Shown here one piece after another: positions 1-11,325 of a stretch of 64,000 nucleotides of DNA (positions within the stretch are counted from its first letter, which is position 1; the number at the start of each line of letters is the position of its first letter). The stretch spans positions 17,892,373 through 17,956,372 of the forward strand of contig NC_133770.1 in assembly GCF_003597395.2 (NCBI RefSeq), read 5' to 3'. Source of the DNA: Chelonoidis abingdonii. Its lineage: Eukaryota > Chordata > Testudines > Testudinidae. Both the position numbers and the translations under genes were made by a program. The notes beneath the pieces are model-generated. The model saw only the letters and a list, made by a program, of their open reading frames with translations, was not told the origin of the DNA and searched no databases.

Positions 1-600
1 GGAGTCAAATGGGGAAGTGCTCACCTTGCTTAGCTCCCGGCAAGCGGTGACATGTCCCCGCTGCTCTTAGGCAGAGGCACAGCTAGGTGGCTCTACGCAC
101 TGCCTATGCCTCGCCCCGCCCCAAGTGCTGGCTCTGCAGCTCCCATTGGCTGGGAAGCATGGCCAATGGCAACTGCGGGGACAGCATCTACAGGCAGAGG
201 CAGTGTGCAGAGCCGCCGAGCTGCGCCTCTACCTAGGAGCAGCAGGGATATGTCGCCGCCTGCAGGGAGCTGCCCGAGGTGAGCACCGCCTGGATCTGGC
301 ACTCCAAAACCCCTCCTGTGCCCCAATCCCCTCTGTCCTGAGCCGCCTCCCACATCCAAACTCCCTCCTAGAGCCCAAACCCAGCACCTCCTCCCACACT
401 CCAACCCCCTCATGGCCATTCCTGCGGCTAGGAGCATCAGGGACATATCACGGTTTCTGGGGAACCGTGCAGAGCCAGGTAGGAAGCCCGCTGGCCCTGC
501 ACCAACCGGACTATAAACTGGACTTTCAATGAAAATCAGAAATGCCGGTTTCTAGAGCTTTCCGGTTGATAAAGTGCTGGATAACACAGATTTTACTGTA
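1..600. mobile_element. Tigger-like nonautonomous DNA transposon with GC-rich foldback core (left end outside window)
   Basis: The right end, about 505-600, reads like a Tigger/mariner terminus: in reverse complement it starts TACAGTAAAATCTGTGTTAT, followed by a CCGG-containing subterminal motif. The GC-rich interior is palindromic. About 35-145 matches the reverse complement of about 165-275 over roughly 110 bp, with the shared core CTCCCATTGGC. Open frames here arise from the GC-rich palindrome and are not genes. The family name is from memory and the left boundary is not in the window. Confidence 0.6.
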
Positions 601-1416
601 CATACAATACCTACAGTATTTGTCCTACATGTATATTATGACCAGTAAACCTGTGTTCAAAATGCTGCACAAACAAAAAGTGCTATATAAAAAACTAAAC
701 ATGATTAGAATAATGACTTCTCAAGCAGGTTTTACATAAATGGGAACATCTTATCTACAGAAGTTTATTTTTAAAGGTACAATATATTTTTATGAGTATG
801 CTGGTTCTTGTCTGGCTGCCATTTTACTAATTTTTTTTAAAAAACCAAGTAAATAAGCTTTAGGCACCCAGCAAGCTGACTGGCTGGCACAGATCCTTTC
901 CAGTAGTAAAGGCATCTGGCTTGAAGGCAACAAATTCTCAACTCAAAAGATTAATAAAAATAATAAATAATGCAATACTAGGGTAAAGAACTAAATAAAA
1001 AAGATTATGTGAGAAGTCTCTGTGAAATGGAGTTTTGAGCAAAACAAACAGGATATTTTTAGCTAGCCTCCATATTTATGTTCAGAAGAAAACATCTAAA
1101 AAATAGTTTACATCATTCACTATCACATGTATGAAATTGTCTGGGATTAAGAAAGCTAAACTATTGCGTTTCCGTTACACCCATATGCACATCTATCTTG
1201 ATTTAAAAAAAAATAAAAAAATACTGTTTTCACTAGCCAGAGGCTGAATGCGGAATTACTGAATTACTCACTTCAGACAACAACTTTACTCCACAAATAA
1301 TCACTCTGGTTTCAACAGCAATAAATATGAAGCAAGGTAATAATCAACATGAGTAACAATATCAAAGTTTGGCCCCACATAGGCAATGAATATTTTAAAA
1401 AATATATTCAACTTAC
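601..1416. other. KMT2C intron sequence, AT-rich
   Basis: This is intron downstream of the 1417-1531 exon in transcript direction. It is AT-rich, with short A runs. No exon, repeat family or RNA gene was recognised. Confidence 0.6.
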
Positions 1417-1531
1417 TTTGCATTTCCAGCCATTTGTTGGTACAGAGTCCATAACTGGTTGCAGACAAAAAGTATGGTACCCTTTGTCACATGTATCACA
1501 CACCAACATCTTGTTGTCTTCCCCAGAATGC
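1417..1531 (-). CDS. KMT2C: KMT2C exon encoding PHD finger 3 (partial gene)
   Basis: KMT2C is the large SET-domain H3K4 mono-methyltransferase of the nuclear MLL3/COMPASS-like complex; its N-terminal PHD cluster is a chromatin-reading module. This 115-bp exon encodes 38 full residues after one carried-over base (AA from the previous exon plus G gives Lys). The visible zinc ligands are CDTC and HTFC, in the contexts KMLVCDTCDKGYHTFC and NGWKCK, the third PHD finger (about residues 388-438 of the human protein, from memory). The acceptor is TTTCTTAG before the exon and the donor is GTAAGT straight after the AAA Lys codon, so it ends in phase 0. There are no stops. The next downstream exon is outside the window. 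Confidence 0.93.
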
Positions 1532-3446
1532 CTAAGAAATATGTCAATGGTGACACTTAAAGCCACTTAAAACAGGCCATACTGAAAAAAACACTCTTTA
1601 GAAAGTATTTTAAGAACAAAGCCAGGATAACTGAGCACAGAACTCTTTACATCACAACAGCAACATACGGACACAATTTTCAAACATAGGTGCGTACAGA
1701 CAGGCTCTTAAATCCATTTTAAAGAAACTAAAAGTTGTCTTGTTTTCAAAACTGCTGAACGCTTGCAACTCCCATGACTTCTGGAAATCAGCCATTTTTA
1801 TTTAGGCGTCTATATGTGGATTTAAGACCTAGCTTTTGACACCTATGTTTGAAAGTTGAAGGAACATCTGGCTATAATTAACATCTTTAGATAGAATTCC
1901 ATCCAGGTGAATCAGCTCAAAATTTGAAACATTCCTCCTTGTGTGTGTCTGGAAAGTCTATATAAATTTTCCTTCTTCTCAAAATAAACGATTCAGTGAT
2001 ATTTTTTCAAAAAAGAAATAGTTACCCACAACTCAGCCTGCCAATAAGCCTATGATGACAAACCTACATGCATGCAAATGAGTAAAAATAATTGTTAAGG
2101 GAGAAGATTCCAAGTCCAATTATCTTACAGACTACACAGTAGGGCAGATCTTCTGTTGGTGTAATCATCATAGCTTCACTGCCTTCAGTGACAACTGACA
2201 GGTTGTGTGTGTGTGTGTGCGTGCGCGCGCGCGCACGCACGCACATACATACACTGGTATATAAAAATTGCCCACTGAAAAAGGAACAAGCTCAGGATCT
2301 GTGCCGAATTTTTAAATATCAAATATATTTTGTGTATTTTTAAGTTCTAATAAATAAATGTAGCAACTGAGTGTACCACCAAGGTTTGGTTTTGATGAAT
2401 AAGCATAGTTAAATTCCAGGCTCACACTCAGAACTCATCAGCAAAATGTCATACTGCGTATTAGATGCTACTTCATTAGCTAAGAGAGATATTTTGAGAG
2501 GAAGGAATAAATGCTGTTCTGAATAGCAAAATGGATAAGACCCTGTCCTATGATACCTGCATAATTCTGACACCGTGACCTCACCAAAACAAGGTACTAT
2601 GTATATAATCACATTTTACTACCTATTCCATTTGCCATTGTGGAGAGGATTTTTTTTTTTAACAAGTCTTCCCATAACACAATGAAAGTCTTCTTGTGGG
2701 TGTACTTTTTAGAATGTGCTCCAATACTAATCTTTGATTGCTGATAGCTACTATAGTCTGTGTGTGGTGAGGGAACATAACTTTCTTTGAACTTGGTGTT
2801 CTTGGTAAATGGTGCAGCACTAAAGGAGGTGCATTTTACCCTAGTATCAGGAATGTCAGGCAGCAATTAAGTGGTTCTTCACTCTCAGATTGTCCTTGAT
2901 GATGTCCATAAAACTGAATAATATTCTTTTTCTTTCCCAATGGACAGTTTTAAAAAAATATATATATATACAATGCATATTAGATAGGTCTTATGACAAT
3001 TGTACAGGTATATTCCAAGTCCTGAGTGAATCCTTGTAAAATTTATTTCATCATTTCAAATGCCTGTCTGTCTTATCAGAGATTGCTCTTGACTTGTCAT
3101 CACCGTCAAGTTACTTAGGTAAGCCACAAATCTGTTTTACCAATGACTTATCAGTTCACTCCTTCTACAAAGTATTCTGAAGTAGAAGGATCAGTCTGGC
3201 ACAAAGAACACTTCCAGCCAGTGGTAAGGTACCTAATATATAGAACTTCCATCTCAGCTCTTTTTTGAGGAAGATTCAGAAGCTTTGGGATTTGATCAGT
3301 TATTTAAGTTAGCACTATGTGCTAAGCAGATGTACTTTGGCATCCAATCTTTATTTTTTAGAACAGTTTAAGATAAACAGTTTTATTAGTAACATTTTGT
3401 TCTTAAAATCTCAGCATACGTAAAACCATTCCCCATTTTCACTTAC
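1532..3446. other. KMT2C intron between PHD2 and PHD3 exons
   Basis: This is a 1.9-kb AT-rich intron. Apart from the GT/GC microsatellite at 2203-2251 and a short TA run near 2957-2970, no repeat or coding signal was recognised. Short open frames on the minus strand lack any family resemblance. Confidence 0.6.
2203..2251. repeat. (GT)n/(GC)n microsatellite
   Basis: Alternating purine-pyrimidine tract: GT repeats grade into GC repeats and then GCAC/ATAC units. The composition is Z-DNA-prone. It lies in an intron. Confidence 0.9.
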
Positions 3447-3618
3447 TTGCAGTTCTGGCACACTTTGCAGTCAGGACACTGCCAACCTGCTCGTTTTAAA
3501 GGTGTAACTTGTATATCCAGGCACATCCCATGGTAATGCTGCCCACAGGTAGTACAAAAAAGTTGATCTAAGAGGTCTCCAGGGCTGTCACACACTGCAC
3601 AGTTTGCTTCTTCCTTTG
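3447..3618 (-). CDS. KMT2C: KMT2C exon encoding PHD finger 2
   Basis: This 172-bp exon joins the upstream exon in phase: the carried T plus CA gives Ser, then AAG GAA GAA. It encodes KEEANCAVCD followed by a complete C4HC3 PHD finger with ligands CAVC, CTTC, HGMC and CPDC, then VCQNC, the start of PHD3. These motifs match KMT2C, where this finger is about human residues 341-391 (from memory). The acceptor AATTATAG and donor GTAAGT are canonical. The exon ends with two bases (AA) of the Lys codon completed by the 1417-1531 exon. No stop or missing zinc ligand is seen. The close paralogue KMT2D is less likely, given the remembered match to KMT2C around CTTCGQHYHGMCLDI. Confidence 0.95.
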
Positions 3619-4290
3619 CTATAATTTAAAAGTTTTCCAATTATTCAGTAAATCAATAACACTTCCTTCATTTTCTTTCTAAAGCCAAACTTTTCCATAC
3701 ATTTAGAAATTAAGAGGTAAATATTTTTAAAATATTTACAATTTCTTTTTAAGAATGATATACAATTCAACAACATAGAGAAAACCATGTAATATTTTAA
3801 AGTTTTTAATCCATTCAAATTGATTTAGTTTTTCTGATGAATATATGTTCTGGGGTATTGTTGTTGTTGGGTTTTTTGTTGATTTTTTTTTTGGAGATCT
3901 GTAGCTACTTTTTTCACACCAAAATTACATACATTTCAAATCTTTAAAAATGGAATCTTATTAAAATAAACAGATTTACTCTCCTCTCCCCCGAGACTTA
4001 AGGCTTATTCCTGTCAGTACAGACTGCATGATCAGATTCTGAGTGGTTACACTGTTGCATTTTGTCTTACCTTTTGCTATTTTACGAAAGCGCACAATAT
4101 TTTTCGCTGCCACAAGTACATTTCTTTTACGTGCTTTTTTAGTCACTTAGTCTTAGACAGTAGTTTACATTTGGTTAGTAGAACTTAACGATTTTGTGGG
4201 TAATTGTCCTGATATAGCCTTTGTTATTTGTCTACAATTATTAATTTAAAATATTACTGAATAAAATGTATTGCTACATGCTTACTTACT
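3619..4290. other. KMT2C intron sequence, nothing recognised
   Basis: AT-rich sequence at the upstream side of the PHD2 exon. No repeat family or coding signal was identified. Confidence 0.5.
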
Positions 4291-4399
4291 AAGGCTCTGA
4301 TTCAGGAGCTTCCATGCTCAGGAATGGCCCTTACACATTTGCACATGTGTAAATCCCACTGAAGTCAGGAGCTCAAATGCTTTTCTGAATCAAGCCCTA
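4291..4399. repeat. Fossil palindromic MITE
   Basis: The ends are imperfect inverted repeats: AAGGCTCTGATTCAGGAG at the left and TTCTGAATCAAGCCCT at the right. The centre reads CCCACTGAAGTCAGGAG. This type of tiny palindrome ('...GATTCAG...GACTTCA...') recurs at 9736, 16139 and 39382. Confidence 0.55.
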
Positions 4400-4794
4400 A
4401 CTGTTTTAAAAATTGCAAGACTAATAATGAACTTTTATCACCTTCACTGAGAAAACAAGAAATACTAACTTCATTTGTGGCGAGTCTATCTAACAGTTAT
4501 ACACAATATACTTAAAGATAGTATATGTACATATACAACTCATCTCTCACCAGGACATATGCCAATTGTGGGTATAATTACAGACATAATAAATCTATAT
4601 TCATGTATTCCTTAAGTAAACTGGCCCTACCAAATATTAGTTATCACAAAAACTGTAGCTATATAATGATGTTTTTGTTCCATTTTACTAATTTTACAAA
4701 GAATAATTTAGAAAATTTCCTTGCCTGTGTCATTAAAAAATACATGTTTCAAATATATATAGATATATAATTATAAATGGCATGGATAATGATG

Positions 4795-5545
4795 TTTGCC
4801 TGACATTTTTCATTGTAAGACCCTGTTTTTTCAGTTGCTTATAATTTTTCCAAACATAAAACAATTGGGCTGAAATTTTCTATGCCAAATGTTTACCTCA
4901 GGTTTAAATTTTATGAAAAATTTCAGCTGTAGGAGATTCACATGCTTCTGAGAATGAGGTTAAGGGAAAATGTTTTGACCCATGTTAAAAAAAATTCATA
5001 CAACCTTTTCATTGAAAATCACTAGCACCTCCATATTTTGAAACACAGATTTGAAATTTAGCAGGGGATGGCTGCTGTGGTATCAGGAATGTGCCTTTTG
5101 CCATCCCTGCAATAATTCACCCAAATTTGTATATGCGCAGCAGAGGTGCATTGGAGTTTGGCAACTAAATTCTCTGAAGATTCTATACGTACTGATCATG
5201 CGCCATCCCCTCACAGCTCCGACATGCTGACCAGATTATACACGCTGCATCTCACAGAGCGTATTAACATACTTCATCCCAGGGATGCAGGGGGCGAGGG
5301 ACACTGTGGTGTTAAGTGCCAAAACTGAGCACAGGGAGACTGTCCCTCTTGTGCCCTCAGTGCTTCCTCTGCTGGGCACAAGCAGCGAAGAGGAGGAAAC
5401 TACCTGATTTGAATTAAGAGTGTGAGGAACCATCAAGGGGGAAGAGATGGAGGGTGAGAGGAACCTTGCATGAGCAACCTTAATTCAGGCACTTCCTAAC
5501 CTGAGTCCTTGACTTTGCAATAATAATAATAATGTTCTAAACATA
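4795..5545 (+). repeat. Unclassified dispersed repeat, copy A
   Basis: It shares ordered blocks with 30095-32415, in the same orientation, and with 28560-28925, inverted. The blocks are GCCTGACA...AGACCCT, a GGGCTGAAATTTT block, GAGAATGAGG, AGGAATGTGCCTTTTGCC, CTGAAGATTCT and a 3' end around AACCTTAATTC...CTTCCTAAC...CTTGACTTTGCAA. The family is not recognised. No coding capacity is visible. Confidence 0.7.
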
Positions 5546-6224
5546 TTTTATCTATTTATTCATATACATACAGCAGCTGCTCCCCTTCCCATTTTGTTTA
5601 GATTACAAATTAAAACATGTACACAGGTTCCATTTCTTCAAGTCCCTACACGTTATTAGGTCTGTGACTCCACATTACGGAACAGCTGATTTCCATGTGT
5701 AATAGTTGACTCTGCTCAAAATTTGAATACTCATTCAATGCACGTGATAACATTTAATTTGATCATATTGAATGTGAGGAAGCAAAAAAACCCTATTCTT
5801 TACTTTCCATAAGTCACTCTAAATATAACAGATAAATATTCAATTTACCAACTCAATTTATTTTTGTATAGTAGCTATTATACCATCTTTACAAAATGTT
5901 TCAGACAGTTACAAATGCAGAATTTTTCAAAAAATATAATATAAAGAAGATACTACATGACTAGAAAAACAAATTAGACATGGGATAAGGGAAGGCTGAA
6001 GGTGGGCAACAAATGCAAGAAAGCATATATATTTTTGGTAGTATTTGAAACCACTGAGACTGTAATTCAGGGCTGGCGAAGGGATTGCATCAGATAGGGT
6101 GCAAGCAATATAGCTAAGAGAAAGGCAGACAAAGGAGGATTCTAGCTGACCAATATAGGAAGTGACCGCGTCAGAGAGAATGGATGGAGATGGCTGACAG
6201 AGCAGCCAAAAACTAGAGGGTAGA
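5546..6224. other. KMT2C intron sequence, nothing recognised
   Basis: AT-rich intron. Minus-strand open frames near its right edge result from the 26-bp minisatellite that follows and are not genes. Confidence 0.5.
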
Positions 6225-6338
6225 TTTTGATAAAATGCACCAATAATGTGACTTGGTCTTTGATAAAATGCACCAATAATGTGGTCTTTGATAAAATGCA
6301 CCAATTTTGGTCTTTGATAAAATGCACCAATAATGTGA
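6225..6338. repeat. Minisatellite, four units of about 26-32 bp
   Basis: Each unit begins TTTGATAAAATGCACCAATA and ends ATGTGGTC or a variant. The first unit is longer, with an extra ACTTG, and the third has TTTTGG in place of the usual AATGTGG. The tract is open in all frames, so it creates spurious ORFs. Confidence 0.9.
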
Positions 6339-6572
6339 ACAGATACTAAGGTAGTGTAGACAAGTTTGAACACTGATTAAAAGCAGGGTTACTGTTTGTA
6401 CACAGTGCAAAGAAATTGCAGTTATCTAGAAAGGAGACAAGACAGAAAATGGGTGTGAGAAAATGGATGAAAATGCAGATAAAGTTAGATATTGTTAAGA
6501 CTGATGAGATAAGACTGAGCTGTGCATTGAGATGGTTGTAATCAGTGCATGGATTTCCCACAACTTCAGTAA

Positions 6573-7098
6573 TTTTTGCTGGTCACGAGGTCAAGCTGAA
6601 GTGATGAAATACAGAAAGAAAAAAGGTGTTCTCATATTTTTCCCCTCACACTGAAGCAGAATCTCTAGCCAATGTGAGTTTTTGAGTGCTTATCCAAACC
6701 TTTTGAGGTTCACATATTGCTAATCTTGATCCTCTTAATTAGAATTTATCTTTAGAGAAACCACATTTTACTTAGAGTAAAAGGCAAATATGTACAGTCA
6801 CTTGAAATTTCCAAATGGTGCAGTGGACTTGGAAGCCCGATCACTGTTTCTCAAGGCAACAACTGAACGGTCTTAGAGTCTGCAAATTATCAGCATACTG
6901 GCAACACCTTATGACTCTAAAGATAAATTCTAATTAAGAGGATCAAGATTAGCAATATGTGAAACTCAAAAGGTTTGGATACGCACTCAAAAACTCACAA
7001 TGGCTAGAGATTCTGCTTCAGTGTGAGGGAAAAATATGAGAACACCTTTTTTCTTTCTGTATTTCATCACTTCAGCTTGACCTCGTGATCAGCAAAAA
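6573..7098. repeat. Large inverted repeat: two ~185-bp arms, about 97% identical
   Basis: The left arm 6573-6757 matches the reverse complement of the right arm 6915-7098 with about four substitutions and one 1-bp indel by eye, around a 157-bp unrelated spacer. The outer ends are TTTTTGCTG and CAGCAAAAA. The inner ends are TTTAGAG and CTCTAAA. No target duplication or known transposon terminus was recognised. It could be a foldback element or a local inverted duplication. Confidence 0.95.
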
Positions 7099-7857
7099 GT
7101 GAAGAAGAGTGCAAAAATGAGAGACACTGTGCGCTTATGTGACTGTGTGAGAGAGAGCTGAATTTTGCCAGATCTTTAAAATTTGACAAAGTTTCAGGTT
7201 AGGTCTTACTTTGGCCAGAACAGTTTGCTTCACAATCAAGATTTTTTTTTTCAGATAATGGAAAATTTTAGTGTAGCTATCAAAAGGCAGAAATTTAGGG
7301 GGAAAAAAGAGATTCTAGGGAGGAAGTCTAAATCGATAGGCAAGACATTTGACAAAGCAATTTAAAGCAAGGTATTAAACAGGGATAAACTTTCCAAGAG
7401 TGATCTTAAGTTTAATGGAAATATGATGCTTATAGTAAGATCACAAAGAAAACATTGAGTTTGAGGAAGCAGCTATGAAAGAGGATTAGGAGCTGTGGAA
7501 GGAAAGTTGGACATTACGAGATCAAGAGTGCCACGGTGTTGAGCTGGGCTAGTAGGAGTCTTTTGAAGGAAAGAAGACATACAAGCTGGATGAACAGGGT
7601 GACAGAATGCAGTGTGTCTGAGCCAAATTATGAATTTTATCTTGTTCGAGGTGTGGAAAAGTTGGATGTGGTGACTGCACAGGTTTGGACATGGTCAAAG
7701 CCAATCTATTGTACTGCATTCCAGACAGCTGCCCTTCCTGGGAAAGGTGTTTGACCCTTAGTTAAAGAACTAACACTAAGAGCCTTAAAGACTGCAGTCT
7801 GGGGACACCAGATTTTATTGTCTCTCAACTACTGGCCAACCCCTCCACTGGAATTAA
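7099..7857. other. KMT2C intron sequence, nothing recognised
   Basis: Purine-rich intron (many GA and AAG runs) with no recognised repeat or coding feature. Confidence 0.5.
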
Positions 7858-7953
7858 TATAGATAGAGATAGAGAAAGAGACAGAGATAGAGAGAAAGAT
7901 GAATATGTTTATATATATAAATATATAAATAAATAAACAAACAAACAAACAAA
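7858..7953. repeat. Compound simple repeat (GATA/GAGA, TA, AAAC)
   Basis: GATAGAGA-type units pass into TATATAAA and then AAAC units. Confidence 0.9.
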
Positions 7954-9735
7954 CTGGTGGGTCTGTAGATTCTCACTTTAAAGACACCTTAAAGATGGAG
8001 GCCCTATTCAAGAGCAGCATTCTGCTCTGTGCAAGGGGCAGACCATTGGCACATTTAAGGACTTGCAGAAGCAAGAGACATTCTGCCCATTTTGAACACT
8101 ACAAACCTCAGACTCACAGAAGATGCATCACAGGACTTCTGTTGTTTTCAAAGATCTGTTACTCTTGAAGCACTCAAGAGTAAAGTCACTGCAGTTAAGA
8201 AGTTCCTTTGCTAAGCACCTTTCTTTCTGCCCCTTGCTTTCCTGCCACATTGTCCCTGAAGGGATTAAACTAGAAGCCCAGTATGCTCACAGCCTAGATG
8301 TAGCTCTGGGGGAAAAGTGTGTATAAGCAAGTGGGGTGGGGGGCTTGGGAGGACACAGACTGATTTTGGCGTTAGGGTGGCAGCACCCTATGTCTCAGGG
8401 AAGGGCATCAGACAAGAGCCGTATGGTCCCAAAGATAGAAACAGTGACTAGGCTCTACCCAGACCCAGTTGGCTTTGAAGCATATAGGAGCTAGCTACTG
8501 GTGACCATTCAGAGAGTATTGGGTTAGCTTGTAACAGACAGTATGTGAAAAAGCCATTTTCCATGACAGCTAATGCAAAGCAGTTTTTTCATTATTTCAT
8601 CAACTCATCAAAATACATATTCACACCCCAAGATTTCAGAGGACTAGCCTAATTCAAGGTGATAGTGACAAGTGAATAATAATAGTCGAAGTAGTTACTT
8701 CTGAAAATATACAGAAGTTCACAACACCTCTTACTAGCTGATACTGTTTCACATGCCCACTGCTCCTGAAGATGATTTAGCTCCCCACTCTCCAGTGGGT
8801 AATCTATTTAAATTAGAATTGCTTGTGTGTAATGTTTTGCCTGCTTCTCTCTTTCAATTGTTATTTAATAGCTGAATAGGAAGGGGGTGTATATACATGG
8901 GACTCTGCTCGCTCCAACCTTCCTTCCCTCAAATTCTACTCTGCCCTTAAGCAGAAAAATATGCAGGATCAGGATGCAAGGGATGTGCTGTCACTTATCG
9001 ACATGAAAGCAGCTCAGTGGAAAGAAAAGGCCATTTGAAAACATCTTCTGGACACATCTGAGCTGCAGCACTTTTTATATGTACAAGCTTGTACTACTGA
9101 CTGAGCAGCCAAGTGGGCTGGAAGGCAGAGGAGGAATTCCTGCACACTCCCTTTCCCTTCTGCCCATTCCAGCTATAACACGACTGAATCATAGTGGATG
9201 AAGGAGAATGTTTTACAAATGTATGAACAATTTGCTAAACAAATTACACTTTGGAGGTTGGGCTAAACCTCCCTTAAAAGCAGGAGGAGCAGAGGAAGGG
9301 AAACAGGAATTCAGGATTTGCCATACTGGAGCAGATTAAGTGATCCATGCACTCCAGTAGGCTGTCTGAAATGAGTTAAGGTAAGAACCTTAAGTAGCGA
9401 TGTCTGAAATGGGCCATGGACAGGGAGTTCTTGCGGCTGTAGCGTATCAGAGTGCAGGGATTTGCACAGTCTGCTATTATTGAGAAATATCCACACTGGT
9501 GTTGGTCAGTTCAGTATATGAACAGCAACTCTAAACCCAGGCTGGCTGCAACAATTCTACCTCTGTCTGCATTCCCATTGAACATTTCTTTTAGTGAAAT
9601 CTCCCTTTTCATTTTTTAAAACAAATTTGTGGTTAATGGCTTTTTAAAATATACCTATCTTTATATTTTTTCTAATTTACTGAAGAACTTTAAGAAATGG
9701 TTATCATGTCCCTAATGCAGGATAGCGCCCATACT
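7954..9735. other. KMT2C intron sequence with a weak repeat remnant
   Basis: Mostly unremarkable. About 9310-9450 contains GCCATACTGGAGCAGAT...CCAGTAGGCTGTCTG. This resembles a worn copy of a reptile non-LTR repeat that typically reads CCATACTGGGTCAGACC...CAGTATCCTGTCT (from memory, weak). Confidence 0.4.
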
Positions 9736-9862
9736 TCGTATGCAGGGTGCTGACCACCGTGGCCCAATAGTCTTATTGGGTTCAAGGGCGTTATTCACAT
9801 GCCTAAATATGAACACATACTTAAATGCTTTGATGGATTGGGCCAGGATGCTCAGCATCTTA
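9736..9862. repeat. Fossil palindromic MITE close to a KMT2C exon
   Basis: GGCCCAATAG and GGATTGGGCC form the inverted ends, with CACATGCCTAAATATG and CATACTTAAATGC between them. It resembles the common amniote palindrome with the pattern CTTAAGTGCTTTGCTG. It ends about 90 bp from the donor site of the PHD1 exon. Confidence 0.5.
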
Positions 9863-9951
9863 CATGGTGGAGTCCCATACGACCAGAGTGTGAACCTGTG
9901 ATATAATAACCATATACAGTTCACTTTCTTATTTGAATGTAGCTTACTTAC

Positions 9952-10114
9952 ATCTTTCAGGAGCCTGGTCAATATGGTCTGGACAAAGGAGGGAGAAGTT
10001 ACTGAAATCCTGAAAGGTGCCTGCTCCAGCAGCACAGGGGTAATGGTACATCTGGGTACATTTCTCTTCACAGCATTTGATAGTGGCTCCAAGGTGCTTA
10101 CAATATGCACATCT
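9952..10114 (-). CDS. KMT2C: KMT2C exon encoding PHD1 of the extended PHD finger
   Basis: This 163-bp exon begins in phase 0 with AGA TGT (Arg-Cys) after the acceptor TTTTTCAG. It ends DQAPER plus one base, before the donor GTAAGT. Zinc ligands run CAYC, CCEEKC, MYHYPC and LLCPDH, the C-terminal half of an extended PHD finger (about human residues 283-331, from memory). GATIKCCEEKC and PCAAGAGTFQDF are strong KMT2C signatures. It joins the exon at 62623-62732 as ...GSTE/RCAYC... and the exon at 3447-3618 as ...APERS/KEE. No stop or lost ligand is seen. Within the fold, the start lies right after the pre-PHD half, so the 52.5-kb intron divides one structural domain. Confidence 0.95.
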
Positions 10115-10894
10115 CTGAAAAACAGACATGCAGTTCTTTTTATGATGAAACTGAATACAAAAACTACAGCCCACAGAAGAAATCCCTTTGTTGCACAAAT
10201 CAGAAAATCCATTCTTGTGTCAGCCCCTGAGACCCAGCCAGGGCCAAAGATCTTAGTCACAGAAGCAATGTTACAACCATGTATCTACTCTACAGATTTT
10301 CACTTTGCAAAGATGGCTGACAGCTTGGAATTTGGTGCTCCCTCATGGTCATTCTGGCTAAAGATTTTTTGAGCTGGATTTTCAAGAGTATACAGAGTTG
10401 CTTAACTCTGCTAGAGAATAGTAGAGCTCCCACTGACTTCACTGGAAGCAGTGCTAGGACAATGTTGAGAACCGTGGAAAGTCCCAACCCTTAGCTATAA
10501 CCTGCTTAACCTCCTGAGGTGCATTATGTGGCAATACCCTAAAATGGCAAACACCAGCGTACAAACAAAATCTATCCTCATTATTTACTGCTGTCCATAT
10601 AAACAGACTGTCATTAGCTGCAAGAACCCTTTGCTTCATATGAATAAATCTGCTCTGGTAACTTCAAACTTGTTGATGGTGGAATGTATTTCCTTTACTT
10701 TTTATCTATTGTCTAATTTTAGCTATTCCTTTTGTAAAGAGGCATGTAAAGTAATCCAGAATAGTGCATGCAGAGGCTACGCATGTTGGTACGGGCTGTC
10801 ACTAGAAATGGTATAATTCTGACATTGTGAAATACCAGTGTACATTAGAATATGAAAATATGTGAACGTAAACAAGAAGTATCATGTTCTACTT
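10115..10894. other. Start of 52.5-kb KMT2C intron, no clear feature
   Basis: This is the acceptor side of the large intron. A worn palindromic fragment may lie at about 10375-10505 (GATTTTCAAGAGTA ... CCACTGACTTCACTGG). Open frames here are short and unrecognised. Confidence 0.5.
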
Positions 10895-11209
10895 CAGGGG
10901 TTGGCAACCTTTCAGAAGTGGTGTGCTGAGTCTTCATTTATTCACTCTAATTTATGGTTTCGTGTGCCAGTCATACATTTTAACATTTTTAAGAGGTCTC
11001 TTTCTATAAGTCTATAATATATAACTAAACTATTGTTGTATGTAAAGTAAAACATTTTACAAATCTTATTAAGAAGCTGCATTTAAAATTGAATTAAAAT
11101 GCAGACTCCCCCCGCCCCCCCAGTGGCCAGGACCCAGGCACTGTGAGTGCCACTGAAAATCAGCCTGCATGCCACCTTTGGCACGCGTGGCATAGGTTGC
11201 CTACCCCTG
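10895..11209. mobile_element. hAT (Charlie-type) nonautonomous transposon with 8-bp TSD
   Basis: The terminal inverted repeats are CAGGGGTTGGCAACCT at the left and AGGTTGCCTACCCCTG at the right. They are flanked by a perfect 8-bp target duplication, TTCTACTT, at 10887-10894 and 11210-11217. The interior is 315 bp in all and noncoding. TIR sequence and TSD length are diagnostic for hAT. Confidence 0.95.
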
Positions 11210-11244
11210 TTCTACTTAAAAGATCAACACATTATACATAGTAC

Positions 11245-11325
11245 GGAGCAACCCTGTCTGGTAGAGTGATGGATTAGATGACCTAGTATCTCTTCCCCAT
11301 CTCTAACTACTCTGTTTCTGTGATA
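11245..11325 (+). repeat. Probable CR1 3' tail remnant
   Basis: TGATGGATTAGATGACCTAG...TCTCTAACTACTCTGTTTCTGTGATA resembles the 3' end of CR1 LINEs (GATTAGATGACCTCC...TTCTATGAT, from memory). The fit is weak. Confidence 0.45.

Noticed and set aside
2203..2251. CRISPR-like array
   Set aside because: It is a dinucleotide microsatellite. No spaced direct repeats of CRISPR type occur anywhere in the window.
5927..6410. Three overlapping minus-strand frames with internal repeats
   Set aside because: The repeated peptides come from the 26-bp minisatellite at 6225-6338 and not from a repeat protein.
1417..10114. Processed or duplicated KMT2C pseudogene
   Set aside because: Introns and canonical splice sites are kept, phases fit and no zinc ligand is lost. 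A segmental duplicate cannot be excluded without a genome search, but nothing here suggests one.
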